Shown here piece by piece: positions 20,131 to 29,704 of a stretch of DNA of 64,000 nt. The position numbers and the translations under genes are program-made. Position 1 is the first letter of the stretch. Each line of letters starts with the position of its first letter. Under the pieces are notes generated by a model. That model searched no databases. It was not told where the DNA came from and worked only from the letters and a program-made list of their open reading frames with translations. Origin of the DNA: Oleiagrimonas soli (GTDB lineage Bacteria > Pseudomonadota > Gammaproteobacteria > Xanthomonadales > Rhodanobacteraceae); the NCBI RefSeq assembly GCF_000761445.1, contig NZ_KN196470.1, positions 2,170,861 to 2,234,860 of the forward strand. The letters run 5' to 3'.

Positions 20131-21438
20131 TTACTGCATGGTGTCCGCGCCCAACACGGGGGCCGACGCCTGCTGACCGACGCGATGCCCGCGCAAACCG
20201 TAGAACAGGATGTACAGGTAGCCCGGCACCATCACCAGCAGGAAGGCCAGCTGGAAGTCGATGTGTTCCTTCAGGTGCACGAAGATCTGCGGGATCAGCG
20301 CGCCGCCCATGATGCCCATGATGAGCAGCGCCGAGCCGAACTCGGTGTGGCTGCCCAGCCGCTTGATCGCCAGCGGGAAGATCGCCGGCCACATCATCGC
20401 GTTGGCGAAGCCCAGCGCGGCCACGAAGCCCACCGACACGTAGCCCTGTGTCGCATACGCGCCGAAGGCGAACAGCACGCCCAGCACCGCCGACACCGCC
20501 AGGTAACTCTGCTGCGAGATGAAGCGCGGAATCAGCACCAGTCCGGCCACGTAGCCGGCCAGCATCGCCAGCATGGTGAACGAGGTGAAGTGCTTGACCG
20601 CGTCCAGCGGTAGACCCAGCGCCTGCCCGTAGATGCCGATGGCATCGCCGGCCATGACTTCCATGCCGACATAGATGAACAGGCACAGCACGCCCAGCCA
20701 CAGATGCGGAAAACTGAAGATGCTGCGACCCGTGTGCGCAGCATCCTCGCGGTTGTCGCCGGACGGCTTGATCTCCGGCAGCGACGAGCGCACCACCCAG
20801 ATCGCCAGCACGGCCAGGATCGCGGCCATCACCATGTACGGCCAGTACACGCGGGACACGAAGGCATCGAGCATCTGCGCGGCGTCCTGCGGCGTCGGTG
20901 CGGCCTTCACCTTGGCCTCGAAATCGCCGATGCCGCGCAGCACCAGCGCGCCGAACACCAGCGGCGCCAGCGCACCGGCCACCTTGTTGCAGATGCCCAT
21001 GATCGCCACGCGCTGTGCGGCGCTGTCGATGGGACCGAGGATGCTGACGTAGGGGTTGGACGCCGTCTGCAGCAACGACAAGCCCGCGCCGATCACGAAC
21101 AGGCCGGCCAGCGCGCCCGGATACATGCGCCAGTCGATGAACTGGCCGAACAGCACGGTGCCGATCGCCATCACGAACAGCCCGAGCGCCATGCCCTTCT
21201 TCATGCCGGTGCGCTTGAGCACCGCCGCGCCGGGCAGCGCCCACACGAAGTACGACACGTAGAACGCCACCGGAATCAGGAACGCGCTGACGTCGTCCAG
21301 ATTGAAGGCCAGCTTCACGAAGATCGTCAGCGGCCCGTTGAGCCAGGTGACGAAGCCGAAGATGAAGAACAGTACGCCGATGATGAACATCGACATCGCG
21401 TAATGGCTGCCGCGGCCGCCCTGGACATTGCCCGTCAT
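20131..21438 (-). CDS. nagP: MFS sugar permease of the FucP/GluP family, NagP-like
   Basis: 435-aa inner-membrane proton symporter with twelve predicted helices. The helix-1 stretch FFIFGFVTWLNGPL and the helix 4-5 region LSLLQTASNPYVSILGP (Asn-Pro) are FucP/GluP/NagP family hallmarks. Family members import fucose, glucose/galactose or GlcNAc. The neighbouring nagR-like regulator, kinase, nagA and nagB-II favour GlcNAc. The start at 21438 has GGGAGGGGAG ten bases upstream and beats ATG 21477. Divergent from the kinase across a 359-bp region holding the operator. Confidence 0.87.
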   Translation of the reverse strand: MTGNVQGGRGSHYAMSMFIIGVLFFIFGFVTWLNGPLTIFVKLAFNLDDVSAFLIPVAFYVSYFVWALPGAAVLKRTGMKKGMALGLFVMAIGTVLFGQFIDWRMYPGALAGLFVIGAGLSLLQTASNPYVSILGPIDSAAQRVAIMGICNKVAGALAPLVFGALVLRGIGDFEAKVKAAPTPQDAAQMLDAFVSRVYWPYMVMAAILAVLAIWVVRSSLPEIKPSGDNREDAAHTGRSIFSFPHLWLGVLCLFIYVGMEVMAGDAIGIYGQALGLPLDAVKHFTSFTMLAMLAGYVAGLVLIPRFISQQSYLAVSAVLGVLFAFGAYATQGYVSVGFVAALGFANAMMWPAIFPLAIKRLGSHTEFGSALLIMGIMGGALIPQIFVHLKEHIDFQLAFLLVMVPGYLYILFYGLRGHRVGQQASAPVLGADTMQ

Positions 21439-21797
21439 GAAATGCACTCCCCTCCCGAGATCGGAATGTCCGATCAAGCCCCATCAGGATTAACGTTGTC
21501 ATCGAGTGTCGTCAAGTGCTTTCGCTGATCGCCTTCCCGAAGGCGTCCATCCCCGCAGCAGGATGCCGCTGGAATCCATAGATTCTGTGCGGGCAACAGG
21601 CCCGCAAGTGCGCCATCCATGCGCAATGACCTGCCCACACAGCGCGCCGAGCAACGCAAGGAGCACCCCCTGAAAGCCGTTTTCGTGACCCCATGACAAC
21701 TCGCTTGACAACGTTGTCATCATTCGGCAACACTCGGCCCATCGAGCGCATCGCGGGTGATGCGCGACGCACGCAAGGGTCACGGGGAGGACGTCGC
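21439..21797. other. Divergent nagP/kinase intergenic region
   Basis: A 359-base region controlling two divergent genes. It holds the operator palindrome at 21706-21719, an extra ATGACAAC half-site at 21693-21700, and an AACGTTGTCA half-plus-core at 21492-21501 close to nagP. No gene is seen in it. Confidence 0.6.
21706..21719. promoter_or_regulatory. LacI-type operator palindrome (NagR box candidate)
   Basis: TGACAACGTTGTCA is a perfect 14-bp palindrome with the central CG typical of LacI-family operators. It sits 79-92 bases before the kinase start. Partial copies flank it at 21693-21700 and 21492-21501. Confidence 0.7.
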
Positions 21798-22823
21798 GTG
21801 GGGCAAGTTGCAAGTCAGCCGGCCATGTCCGCGGTGAACACCGCCGCCAGGGCATTCATCGCAGCGGATGTCGGCGGCACCCATGCGCGCATCGGCCTGG
21901 TCCGCGGTGTCGGCGAAGGCGGCCGCGTGGCCGTGCTCGACTACCGCAAGTACGTCTGCGCCGAGCACGAAGGTCTCGACGCCATCCTTCGCGACTTCCT
22001 TTCGCATCACCAGGACACGGCGGTCACGCACGGCGCCCTCGCCTGCGCCGGCTACGCGATCGACGGCGTGGTGGTCAACGACAACCTACCCTGGCGCGTG
22101 GCGGTCGGCGAGCTGCGCGATGCGCTGCATCTTTCCGATCTGTCGCTGATCAACGACTTTGAAGCCGTGGCCTACGCCACGCAATACATCGAACCCTCGG
22201 CAACGCTGGCGCTGACCGATGCGCCGCTGCCCGAAACGCCCGGCCCACAGGTCGTGGTCGGCCCCGGCACCGGACTCGGTTCGGCCGCCATTCTGCCGAT
22301 GCAGCCGCAGCCGCTGGTGCTGCCCACGGAAGCCGGACAGATCGCTCTGGCGCCGCGCGGCGAACTGGAGATCGCGATTCTCGGCGTGCTGGAAAGCCGG
22401 CACCGCCATGTTTCCTACGAACACGTACTGTCCGGCCCCGGCCTGCTGCAGCTGTACCAGGCGCTGCGCATCCTGCGCGCGGCGCCCTGCACGCTCGAGC
22501 GACCGGAACAGGTCACCGAGGCCGCCTTGCACGGTGGCGATGCGGACGCGCGTCAGGCGCTGGACGTCTTCTGCGCGCTGCTGGGCAGTTTCGTCGGCGA
22601 TCTGGCCATGCTGTACGGCGCCAGCGGCGGCATCTGGTTGGCCGGCGGCATCCTGCCGCAGATCCGCAGTTTTCTTGCACGCAGCACCTTCGTCGAACGC
22701 TTCCTCGACAAGGGCCGCATGCGCGCGTTCCTGCAACGCGTGCCGATTCGTTTGATGGAGCACGGTCAGCTCGGCGTCATCGGTGCCGCCGGCTGGTATC
22801 TCGATCACCAGGACGGGAGCTGA
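21798..22823 (+). CDS. glk: Glucokinase family sugar kinase (Glk or NagK-II)
   Basis: Cytosolic ATP-dependent hexokinase of the bacterial Glk family (not ROK). 341 aa. Seen: phosphate-binding FIAADVGGTHARIGLV, substrate-site LSLINDFEAVAYA, VVVGPGTGLGSA and the C-terminal GGIWLAGGILPQI. The GTG at 21798 has GGGGAGG seven bases upstream. Glucose is the classical substrate, but in Xanthomonas GlcNAc loci Glk-like kinases phosphorylate GlcNAc. Its place opposite nagP under a shared operator makes that plausible here. Sequence alone does not decide. Confidence 0.87.
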   Translation: MGQVASQPAMSAVNTAARAFIAADVGGTHARIGLVRGVGEGGRVAVLDYRKYVCAEHEGLDAILRDFLSHHQDTAVTHGALACAGYAIDGVVVNDNLPWRVAVGELRDALHLSDLSLINDFEAVAYATQYIEPSATLALTDAPLPETPGPQVVVGPGTGLGSAAILPMQPQPLVLPTEAGQIALAPRGELEIAILGVLESRHRHVSYEHVLSGPGLLQLYQALRILRAAPCTLERPEQVTEAALHGGDADARQALDVFCALLGSFVGDLAMLYGASGGIWLAGGILPQIRSFLARSTFVERFLDKGRMRAFLQRVPIRLMEHGQLGVIGAAGWYLDHQDGS

Positions 22824-22917
22824 GCACCGGGTTACTCATCTTGATTGGGGTCGGATACGGAGCAGTCGCTGTAGCGACCCGAAAGCGCAGTAAAAAAAAC
22901 CACTTGGAGGGGAGATC

Positions 22918-25671
22918 ATGAATCAGCGCAAGACCATCCTATCGGCGAGCATCTTGACGGCATTGCTGCTGTCCGGTCCCGCCCTGGCCCAGGACAATGG
23001 CACCGCGCAGGGTGCGCAGCAGAACGATGCCCAGAGCACGTCCTCGCAGCGGGCCGCGAAAAAGCACATCCAGGAACTGCAAGCGGTCACGGTCGTCGGC
23101 ATTCGCGATTCGGAAGCCGAGTCGCTCAACCTCAAGCGCGACTCCAACGCCCAGATGGAAGTGGTGACCGCCGAGGACATCGGCAAGCTTCCCGCCAAGA
23201 ATGTGGCCGACACCCTGCAGCGCCTGCCCGGCGTGAACATCAGCACGTCCAGCGCCGGCGAAGGCGGCTTCGACGAGAGCGATCGCGTCAGCCTGCGCGG
23301 CACCGCGCCCAGCATGACCCAGACCCTGATCAACGGCCACAACGTCGGCACCGGCGACTGGTTCGTGCTCAACCAGACCGCCACCGTCGGCCGCAGCGTC
23401 AGCTACAGCCTGCTGCCGTCGGAAATCGTCAGCGAGGTGAAGGTCTACAAGAGCTCCGAGGCCAAGCTGGTCGAAGGCGGCAGCGCCGGCACCGTCGACA
23501 TCATCACGCGCAAGCCGCTGGAATACAGCAAGCCGTTCACCGCGCAGGCTTCGATCGGCGGCGTGTACGCGGATCTTCCGGGCAAGACCAAGCCGCAGTT
23601 CAGCGGCATGTTCAACTGGAAGAACGACGACAACACCTTCGGCGTCATGGCGCAGGCCTTCTACGAGGAACGCAGCCTGCAGCGCAACGGCCAGGAAATC
23701 CTGGGACTCAATCAGCTGCAGGCCACCGATCCCATCGTGATGGCGCACCCGGACCTCAATGGCGTGTACTACCCCAGCCTGCTGGGCGCGGTGTACTTCA
23801 CCCAGGAGCGCAAGCGCAAGGGCGGCTCCGTCGATATCCAGTGGAAGGCGGCGGACAACCTGACATTCAACCTGAACGGCTTCTACAGCAAGCTCGAAGC
23901 CAACAACTACAACCGCAACTACATGATCTGGGGCAATCACTTCGTCCCCGGCGCGACGAATCTGAATCCCGGCTACATCGTCCAGAACAACACGCTGACG
24001 CAGGCCAGCTTCGCACCCAGCGCCGACGGCACGAACTACGGCATCTACGACATGATCGCCCGCAAGGCCTCGTCGCAGACGCAGTATCTGACCCTGGATG
24101 CCGACTGGAACGTCAACGACAACCTCGCCTTCAACTTCCAGGTCGGTACCACCACCGGCAAGGGCAACAGCCCGCGCCAGGACGTGCTGGAGATGAACAC
24201 CTCGCCGAACACCGGCGCGGCGTGGGGCTTCCGCGGCACCGGCCAGCCGGCCAACTGGATGCTGGGCAGCGACAACAGCTCGCCGGCCGCCTCCGGCGCC
24301 ACCGCCAACTGGATCTTCGGCGAAGGCGGCATCCACACCAAGGACAAGGAGAACTGGGGCAAGATCGACGGCTCGCTGTACTACGACGACGGCACGCTGT
24401 CCTCGCTGGACTTCGGCGTGCGCTACGCCGACCACACCCGCGAGAACCCGAGCGCCTTCGCGCAGGGCGCGGCGGCCGGCTTTGCCGACCCAGCCAATTT
24501 CCCGCAGGGCTTCCAGCACTATCCGGGCGACTTCGGCAGCAGCCTGGGCGGCTCGTTCCCGACCAACATCTGGTACTACTCGGCCAGCGACCTGGCCGCC
24601 TACGACGCCAAGTACGCCAGCCGTGGCCCGGACCGCCTGTATCCGAACGACATCTACAAGGTCAACGAGAAGGACAGCGCAGCCTACCTGCAGGCCAACT
24701 TCCAGGGCGACAACTGGAGCGGCAACCTTGGCGTGCGCTACGTACACACCAAGGAAGCGATCGGTTACTCCAGCAACACGCCACAGGAAGACAAGGTCGT
24801 CGGCCCGATCATGGGTTCGGCCTTCTTCCCGACGGGCTGGTACTTCAACACCTACGACCACAGCTACGGCAAATTCCTGCCCAGCGCCAACCTGAAGATC
24901 AACGTAGCCGACAACCTGCTGGCCCGCTTCGCGGCCTCGCAGACCCTGACGCGTCCGGACTACTCGGCGATGGCGGGCACGGTATCGCTGGACGACCTCG
25001 GCCACACCGGCAGCGGCGGCAACCCGAAACTCAAGCCGCTGCTCGCCACCAACGTGAGCGCAGCGCTGGAATGGTATTTCGCGCCGCGCGGCCTGCTGTC
25101 GGCCAGCGTCTTCCGGATGAACCTGAAGAATTACGTCAACTTCAGCCACCAGAATCGTACCTACAAGGACATGCAGGCCAGCCAGAACGGCCCGGACGTG
25201 TACAGCACCTACGACGTCAGCATCCCCAGCAACACCGACGGCAAGGTCAAGGGCGTGGAGCTGAACTACCAGCAGCCGATCGGCAAGTACTTCGGCATGG
25301 CGATGAATTACACCTACGCCTCCGGACACGCGAGCAACGACGAACCCCTGCAGGGCACCTCGAAGAAAACGGGCAACGCTTCGGCCTACTTCGAGAACGA
25401 CAAGTTCAACGCCCGCATCAGCTACACCTACCGCTCCTCGTACTACGCGGGTCCGGATCGCGGCGGCTTCTTCTACATGGCCGGCACCGGTTACCTGTCG
25501 ATGTCGCTGGGCTACAACGTCAACGAGTGGATGTCGCTGTCGCTGGACGCGATGAACCTCAACAACCCGACGCTCCGCTACTACGTCAAGGGTGACGACT
25601 ACGGCGTCCAGCCGCGCTCGTTCTATACCAACGGTCGCCAGTACTACCTGACGGCTCGCTTCAAGTTCTGA
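22918..25671 (+). CDS. TonB-dependent outer-membrane receptor (Xanthomonas/Caulobacter carbohydrate type)
   Basis: 917-aa active outer-membrane importer energised by TonB. Signal peptide 1-25 (LLLSGPALAQ), TonB-box-like LQAVTVVG (about 57-64), and a plug domain with AEDIGKLPAKNVADTLQRLPGV (about 82-190). The long beta-barrel ends in an aromatic-terminated last strand (YYLTARFKF). Pattern and plug motif match the large xanthomonad/Caulobacter receptor class used for plant and chitin sugars. Placed between the kinase and nagX/hexosaminidase, it most likely imports GlcNAc oligosaccharides. GGAGGGGAG precedes the ATG, and two terminators follow. Confidence 0.92.
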   Translation: MNQRKTILSASILTALLLSGPALAQDNGTAQGAQQNDAQSTSSQRAAKKHIQELQAVTVVGIRDSEAESLNLKRDSNAQMEVVTAEDIGKLPAKNVADTLQRLPGVNISTSSAGEGGFDESDRVSLRGTAPSMTQTLINGHNVGTGDWFVLNQTATVGRSVSYSLLPSEIVSEVKVYKSSEAKLVEGGSAGTVDIITRKPLEYSKPFTAQASIGGVYADLPGKTKPQFSGMFNWKNDDNTFGVMAQAFYEERSLQRNGQEILGLNQLQATDPIVMAHPDLNGVYYPSLLGAVYFTQERKRKGGSVDIQWKAADNLTFNLNGFYSKLEANNYNRNYMIWGNHFVPGATNLNPGYIVQNNTLTQASFAPSADGTNYGIYDMIARKASSQTQYLTLDADWNVNDNLAFNFQVGTTTGKGNSPRQDVLEMNTSPNTGAAWGFRGTGQPANWMLGSDNSSPAASGATANWIFGEGGIHTKDKENWGKIDGSLYYDDGTLSSLDFGVRYADHTRENPSAFAQGAAAGFADPANFPQGFQHYPGDFGSSLGGSFPTNIWYYSASDLAAYDAKYASRGPDRLYPNDIYKVNEKDSAAYLQANFQGDNWSGNLGVRYVHTKEAIGYSSNTPQEDKVVGPIMGSAFFPTGWYFNTYDHSYGKFLPSANLKINVADNLLARFAASQTLTRPDYSAMAGTVSLDDLGHTGSGGNPKLKPLLATNVSAALEWYFAPRGLLSASVFRMNLKNYVNFSHQNRTYKDMQASQNGPDVYSTYDVSIPSNTDGKVKGVELNYQQPIGKYFGMAMNYTYASGHASNDEPLQGTSKKTGNASAYFENDKFNARISYTYRSSYYAGPDRGGFFYMAGTGYLSMSLGYNVNEWMSLSLDAMNLNNPTLRYYVKGDDYGVQPRSFYTNGRQYYLTARFKF

Positions 25672-25690
25672 GGCAACGTGACCTCCCCCG

Positions 25691-25725
25691 CGGATCCGGA
25701 CTTCCGTGCCGGATCCGTCTTTTTC
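25691..25725 (+). terminator. Terminator after TonB receptor gene
   Basis: CGGATCCGG / CCGGATCCG stem with a nine-base loop, then TCTTTTT. Confidence 0.85.
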
Positions 25726-25731
25726 TTCCGC

Positions 25732-25760
25732 ACCGGCGGCCGCACGGGCCGCCGGTCTTT
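25732..25760 (+). terminator. Second hairpin/terminator after TonB receptor gene
   Basis: ACCGGCGGCC / GGCCGCCGGT stem with a short loop, followed by CTTTT. Tandem to the previous terminator. Confidence 0.7.
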
Positions 25761-25813
25761 TCTCCGCCGCTCGCCACTCGCATGATCGCGGACGCCTGAC
25801 CGGGAGCGAAGCC

Positions 25814-26887
25814 ATGCCGCCGAAACCGCCACGACTGGCGTCCGTCGACGCATTGCGCGGCAGCACCGTGGCCGCGATGCTGCTGGTCAACGATCCCGGT
25901 GACTGGGACCACGTGTTCGCCCCGCTCGAACACGCCGCCTGGAACGGCTGCACGCCGACCGACCTGATCTTTCCCTTCTTCCTGTTCGTCATGGGCGTCT
26001 CCGTGGCCCTGGCGATCCTGCCGCGCCTGGAGCGCGGCGATGCACCCGCCACCCTGCGCAACGCGGCGCTCTGGCGCGCGCTGCGCATCGTGCTGCTGGG
26101 GTTGGCGATCAACGCGCTGGCGGCCTGGCTGATGCCGCATCGCGACATGCGCTGGCCCGGCGTGCTGCAACGCATCGGGGTGTGCTTCGCCGGCACCGCG
26201 TTGCTGGCGTTGTATGCACGTCCGCGCACGTGGTGGTGCGTCATCGCGGCGCTGCTGGTCGGTTACGCGGCACTGCTTGCCCTTGGCGGATCGCTGGCGC
26301 CGTGGGTCAACATCGTCAGCCGCACCGACAGTGCCGTGTTCGGGCACTACGTATGGAGCATCGACCCGGCGACCGGCCGCGGCCACGATCCCGAAGGCCT
26401 GCTCAGCACCCTGCCCGCCTTCGCCAGCAGCCTGCTCGGCCTGTGCGCCGGCGTCTGGCTGCGCGCGCGGAATCTACGCGCGCTGCTCGGGTTGGCGCTG
26501 GCCTGCCTCGCGCTGGGTCTGCTGTGGTCATGCTGGTTGCCGTTCAACAAGAATCTCTGGACGCCGTCCTTCACGCTGTGGACGGCGGGCTGGGCCACGC
26601 TGGCGCTGCTGAGCTTTCACCTCGCCGTCGACATGCGCGGCTGGCCGGCATGGGGCCGACGCTTCGGCATCAACGCGATCACCGCCTACGCCGGTTCCGA
26701 ACTGATGCAGATCCTGCTGCCGGCGCTGGGCTGGCAGACGCCGATCTACCGGCACGGCTTTGCCGACTGGATCGCGCCGCTGGCGGGACCGCGTGTGGCC
26801 TCGCTCGCATTCGCCGTGGCGTTCACGGCACTGTGGTGGCTGATCGTGTGGACCCTGGATCGCCGCCGGCTGTACCTGAAACTTTGA
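25814..26887 (+). CDS. nagX: NagX-like inner-membrane acyltransferase-related protein
   Basis: 357-aa polytopic membrane protein with about ten helices, related to heparan-alpha-glucosaminide acetyltransferase (HGSNAT/DUF5009). Seen: N-terminal RLASVDALRGSTVAAMLLVN, the family opening; PTDLIFPFFLFVMGVSVAL; WPGVLQRIGVCF; and the late NAITAYAGSELMQI. In Xanthomonas and Shewanella GlcNAc clusters this protein is called NagX, with an unproven role in handling GlcNAc or its oligomers at the inner membrane. ATG 25814 follows GGGAGC. The hexosaminidase gene follows 80 bases later. Confidence 0.85.
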   Translation: MPPKPPRLASVDALRGSTVAAMLLVNDPGDWDHVFAPLEHAAWNGCTPTDLIFPFFLFVMGVSVALAILPRLERGDAPATLRNAALWRALRIVLLGLAINALAAWLMPHRDMRWPGVLQRIGVCFAGTALLALYARPRTWWCVIAALLVGYAALLALGGSLAPWVNIVSRTDSAVFGHYVWSIDPATGRGHDPEGLLSTLPAFASSLLGLCAGVWLRARNLRALLGLALACLALGLLWSCWLPFNKNLWTPSFTLWTAGWATLALLSFHLAVDMRGWPAWGRRFGINAITAYAGSELMQILLPALGWQTPIYRHGFADWIAPLAGPRVASLAFAVAFTALWWLIVWTLDRRRLYLKL

Positions 26888-26967
26888 ACGGACCGCGCGG
26901 CCTGCAGCATGATGATGGCCGCTCGGACCGCAACCGCATGGCGCACCGCGCCGGGAGAACGAGACTG

Positions 26968-29280
26968 ATGATGCGTGGAATCCGCCTGCCGCTGCTCGCC
27001 GCCCTGCTTGTTTCCTGCGCCGCCCAGGCCGCCACGCCGCCCGCGGCTTCAGCGTGGTCGATCATCCCGCGCCCCGCGCAGATGCAGCCGGCCGCGCACG
27101 GTCAGGTGCGCCTCGCCGACGGCGCGACCGTCGCGGTGACGCCGGACACCGCGGCCACGCGTTCGGTCGCGCGGCAGTTCATCGCGCTGGTCGCACATAC
27201 CCGCGGCCTGCACCTGCGTCTGGCGGCGGATCATGACCCATACGCCACCATCACGCTGAAGCTGGCCGACGACGATGCCATCACCGGCGACGCCGGCTAC
27301 CGTCTGCGCCTCGGCGAACACCGCGTGCGCATCGATGCGCGCACGCCGCAGGGACTGTTCTACGGCAGCGTGACGCTGTGGCAGCTGCTCACGCAGACGC
27401 CCGAAGCACGCGGCCCCGCGACGCTTGCCGACGGTCTCATCGTCGACCATCCGCGCTTCGCCTGGCGCGGCCTGATGCTGGATTCGGCGCGGCACTTCCA
27501 GTCCGTCGCCGACATCAAGAAACTGATCGACTGGATGGCGCTGCACAAGCTCAACGTGCTGCACTGGCACCTCACCGACGACCAGGGCTGGCGCCTGCAG
27601 ATCAAGCGCTACCCCGAACTGACCCGCATCGGCGCCTGCCGCAAGGCGGTCGGCCCCGACGCCGCGCTGACCGGCAGCCCGGACAAGCCCTACTGCGGCT
27701 TCTACACCCAGGCGCAGGTACGCGACCTCGTGCGCTACGCGCAGCAGCGCTTCGTCACCATCGTTCCCGAGATCGAGATTCCCGGTCACGCGCAGGCCGC
27801 CCTCGCCAGCTATCCCGAGCTGGGCGTCACCGGCAAGCGTCCGCCCGTGTCCACCGACTGGGGCATCAACACCTGGCTGTACGCGCCCGACCAGCGCAGC
27901 CTGACCTTCCTGGAAAATGTGCTCGACGAAGTGATGGCGCTGTTTCCGTCCACCTACATCCACATCGGCGGCGACGAGGCCGCCAAGGACCAGTGGCAGG
28001 CCTCGCCGGCAGTGCAGGCGCAGATGAAAAAGCTCGGCCTGAAGGACGAGAACGCGCTGCAGGGCTGGATGATCAGCAAGATCGGCGCCTACCTCGACGC
28101 GCACCATCGCCGCCTGATCGGCTGGGACGAAATCCTCGAGGGCGGCGTGCCCGCCGACGCCACGGTGATGTCCTGGCGCGGCGTGAAGGGCGCCATCGAA
28201 GCCGCCAACGCCGGCCACGACGTGGTGCTGTCGCCCGCGCCCGTGCTGTACCTCGATCACCTGCAGAGCGACGCCCCCGACGAACCGGCCGGTCGGCCGC
28301 AGGTCGAGAGCCTGAAGGACATCTACGACTTCAACCCCGTCCCCGCCGCCATCGACGCCTCGCAGGCGCGTCACGTACTCGGCGCGCAGGCCAACCTGTG
28401 GGCCGAATACATGCCGACCTTCGCCCGCGACCAGCATGCGATCTTCCCGCGGCTGGCGGCGCTGGCCGAAGTCGTCTGGTCGCCCGCCGGCACGCACGAC
28501 TGGAACGATTTCCTGCGCCGCATGCCGGCGCAGCTGGCCCGCTACCGCGCGCTGGGCATCGACTATGCCGACAGCGCCTGGGCGCCGCGCTTCGCGCTCT
28601 CCGCCGGACGCGACGGCGCCATCGACGTCGCCCTGTCCAACCAGACCGGCCAGAGTGCGATCCGGTACACCACCGACGGCCACGCACCGACAGCAAAGTC
28701 GCCGCGCTACGACGCGCCGCTGTCGTTGTCCGGCAACGCCACCACCACGCTGCGCGCCGCCACCTTCGCCGACGACGGCTTCCGCCTCGCCGCGCCGCGC
28801 ACGCGACGCATCGACGCGTCCGCCCTGCGCACCCGCCGCAGCGACCAGCTCGACACCTGCACGCACAAGATCGTGCTGCGCATCGAAGACGACCGCCCGC
28901 TGCACGGCCCGCGCCCGGTCTACCAGATGGACATCAACGACATGTGCTGGATCTGGAAGCAGGCGCCGACGAACGGCATGCGGCATCTGGCCGTGACCGT
29001 CGGCAACCTGCCGTGGAACTACGCGCTTTGGAAGGACGCCGCCGGCGTGGTCAAGCGCCCGACCGCTTCGCCGCACGGCGCGCTCGAAGTGCACCGCGAC
29101 ACCTGCGACGGCCCGCGCATCGCGCGCCTGCCGCTGGCTGCGGCCGCCCGCAGCAAACTGCAGACCACGCTGCATGCGGAGCTGCCGCCCCTGACCGGCA
29201 CGCACGACCTGTGCTTCATCGCCACCGGCGATCCGACGCAGGGGCTGTGGGCCATTGGCAACGTGAAACTGTCGCCTTAA
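26968..29280 (+). CDS. Beta-N-acetylhexosaminidase, GH20
   Basis: Exported glycosidase removing terminal GlcNAc from chitooligosaccharides. 770 aa: signal peptide (about 1-22, ending CAAQAA), a GH20 N-terminal alpha/beta domain (about 30-155), the catalytic TIM barrel (about 160-525) with HWHLTDDQGWRLQI and the catalytic Asp-Glu pair in IHIGGDEAAKDQW, then substrate-site WAEYMP. The C-terminal beta-rich region (about 540-770) contains a chitobiase-like stretch (AIRYTTDGHAPTAKSPRY). ATG 26968 is followed at once by another ATG. The frame is open far upstream, but that part overlaps nagX and is not coding. Confidence 0.94.
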   Translation: MMRGIRLPLLAALLVSCAAQAATPPAASAWSIIPRPAQMQPAAHGQVRLADGATVAVTPDTAATRSVARQFIALVAHTRGLHLRLAADHDPYATITLKLADDDAITGDAGYRLRLGEHRVRIDARTPQGLFYGSVTLWQLLTQTPEARGPATLADGLIVDHPRFAWRGLMLDSARHFQSVADIKKLIDWMALHKLNVLHWHLTDDQGWRLQIKRYPELTRIGACRKAVGPDAALTGSPDKPYCGFYTQAQVRDLVRYAQQRFVTIVPEIEIPGHAQAALASYPELGVTGKRPPVSTDWGINTWLYAPDQRSLTFLENVLDEVMALFPSTYIHIGGDEAAKDQWQASPAVQAQMKKLGLKDENALQGWMISKIGAYLDAHHRRLIGWDEILEGGVPADATVMSWRGVKGAIEAANAGHDVVLSPAPVLYLDHLQSDAPDEPAGRPQVESLKDIYDFNPVPAAIDASQARHVLGAQANLWAEYMPTFARDQHAIFPRLAALAEVVWSPAGTHDWNDFLRRMPAQLARYRALGIDYADSAWAPRFALSAGRDGAIDVALSNQTGQSAIRYTTDGHAPTAKSPRYDAPLSLSGNATTTLRAATFADDGFRLAAPRTRRIDASALRTRRSDQLDTCTHKIVLRIEDDRPLHGPRPVYQMDINDMCWIWKQAPTNGMRHLAVTVGNLPWNYALWKDAAGVVKRPTASPHGALEVHRDTCDGPRIARLPLAAAARSKLQTTLHAELPPLTGTHDLCFIATGDPTQGLWAIGNVKLSP

Positions 29281-29293
29281 ATGACCGCACTCG

Positions 29294-29314
29294 TGACAAC
29301 GCCTGCCGTTATCA
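29294..29314. promoter_or_regulatory. Inverted repeat upstream of hxsD
   Basis: TGACAACG-CCTGC-CGTTATCA: eight-base arms with one mismatch, 85 bases before hxsD. The left arm equals the half-site of the nagP/kinase operator. Could be an operator or a weak hairpin after the hexosaminidase gene; there is no T-run. Confidence 0.3.
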
Positions 29315-29398
29315 CGATGTAAGCATCCAGATGCCCGCCAACTTGCAGCTGCCAAGACAGAAGCGCACCATGGAAAAAGGGGAAACAAGGGGGTAGCG

Positions 29399-29704
29399 AT
29401 GGACGCTATCGAAATCAGCCTGGAAGGCGGTGTTTTTTCCGCTGACGCGGTGGTGCGTACAACACATCGCTACACAGCGGATTACTACATAAACATCCTC
29501 TCTTCCGAGGGCAATTACACCGTCCGTTTGACACCCAAGTCTGCGGAGGTCGACACCAGCGCGCTCGTTGGACAATTTCGCAACGACCTGCTTGATGAGC
29601 AACTGCGCGAAAGTGTCCGAACGCAAACCAAAGAACTTCACGACACATTGGTTAAGGCTGCACTGCTCAAAGCCGAGCCACTATCACCGGATCCAGCGCC
29701 GTGA
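29399..29704 (+). CDS. hxsD: His-Xaa-Ser system protein HxsD
   Basis: 101-aa small protein, first gene of the hxsDBCA operon. Its recognisable signature is FRNDLLDEQLRESVRTQT near residues 60-77, a form of the LLNDYxLRE-type motif used to define this family. No signal peptide or membrane helix. Its small size and N-terminal beta-strand pattern (YYINILSSEGNYTVRLTP) suggest a possible leader-recognition or accessory role for the maturases, but that is inference only. AAGGGGG precedes the ATG. The stop overlaps the GTG start of hxsB (GTGA), implying translational coupling. Codon use is visibly less GC-rich than the flanking genes. Confidence 0.85.
   Translation: MDAIEISLEGGVFSADAVVRTTHRYTADYYINILSSEGNYTVRLTPKSAEVDTSALVGQFRNDLLDEQLRESVRTQTKELHDTLVKAALLKAEPLSPDPAP

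Noticed and set aside
22939-26244. Very long minus-strand open frame (over 1000 codons) opposite the TonB receptor
   Set aside because: It is the antisense shadow of a clear receptor gene in GC-rich DNA, with no family motifs, signal or ribosome site.
26182-26967. Long N-terminal extension of the GH20 frame
   Set aside because: It overlaps nagX in another frame, while a signal peptide begins at the ATG at 26968.
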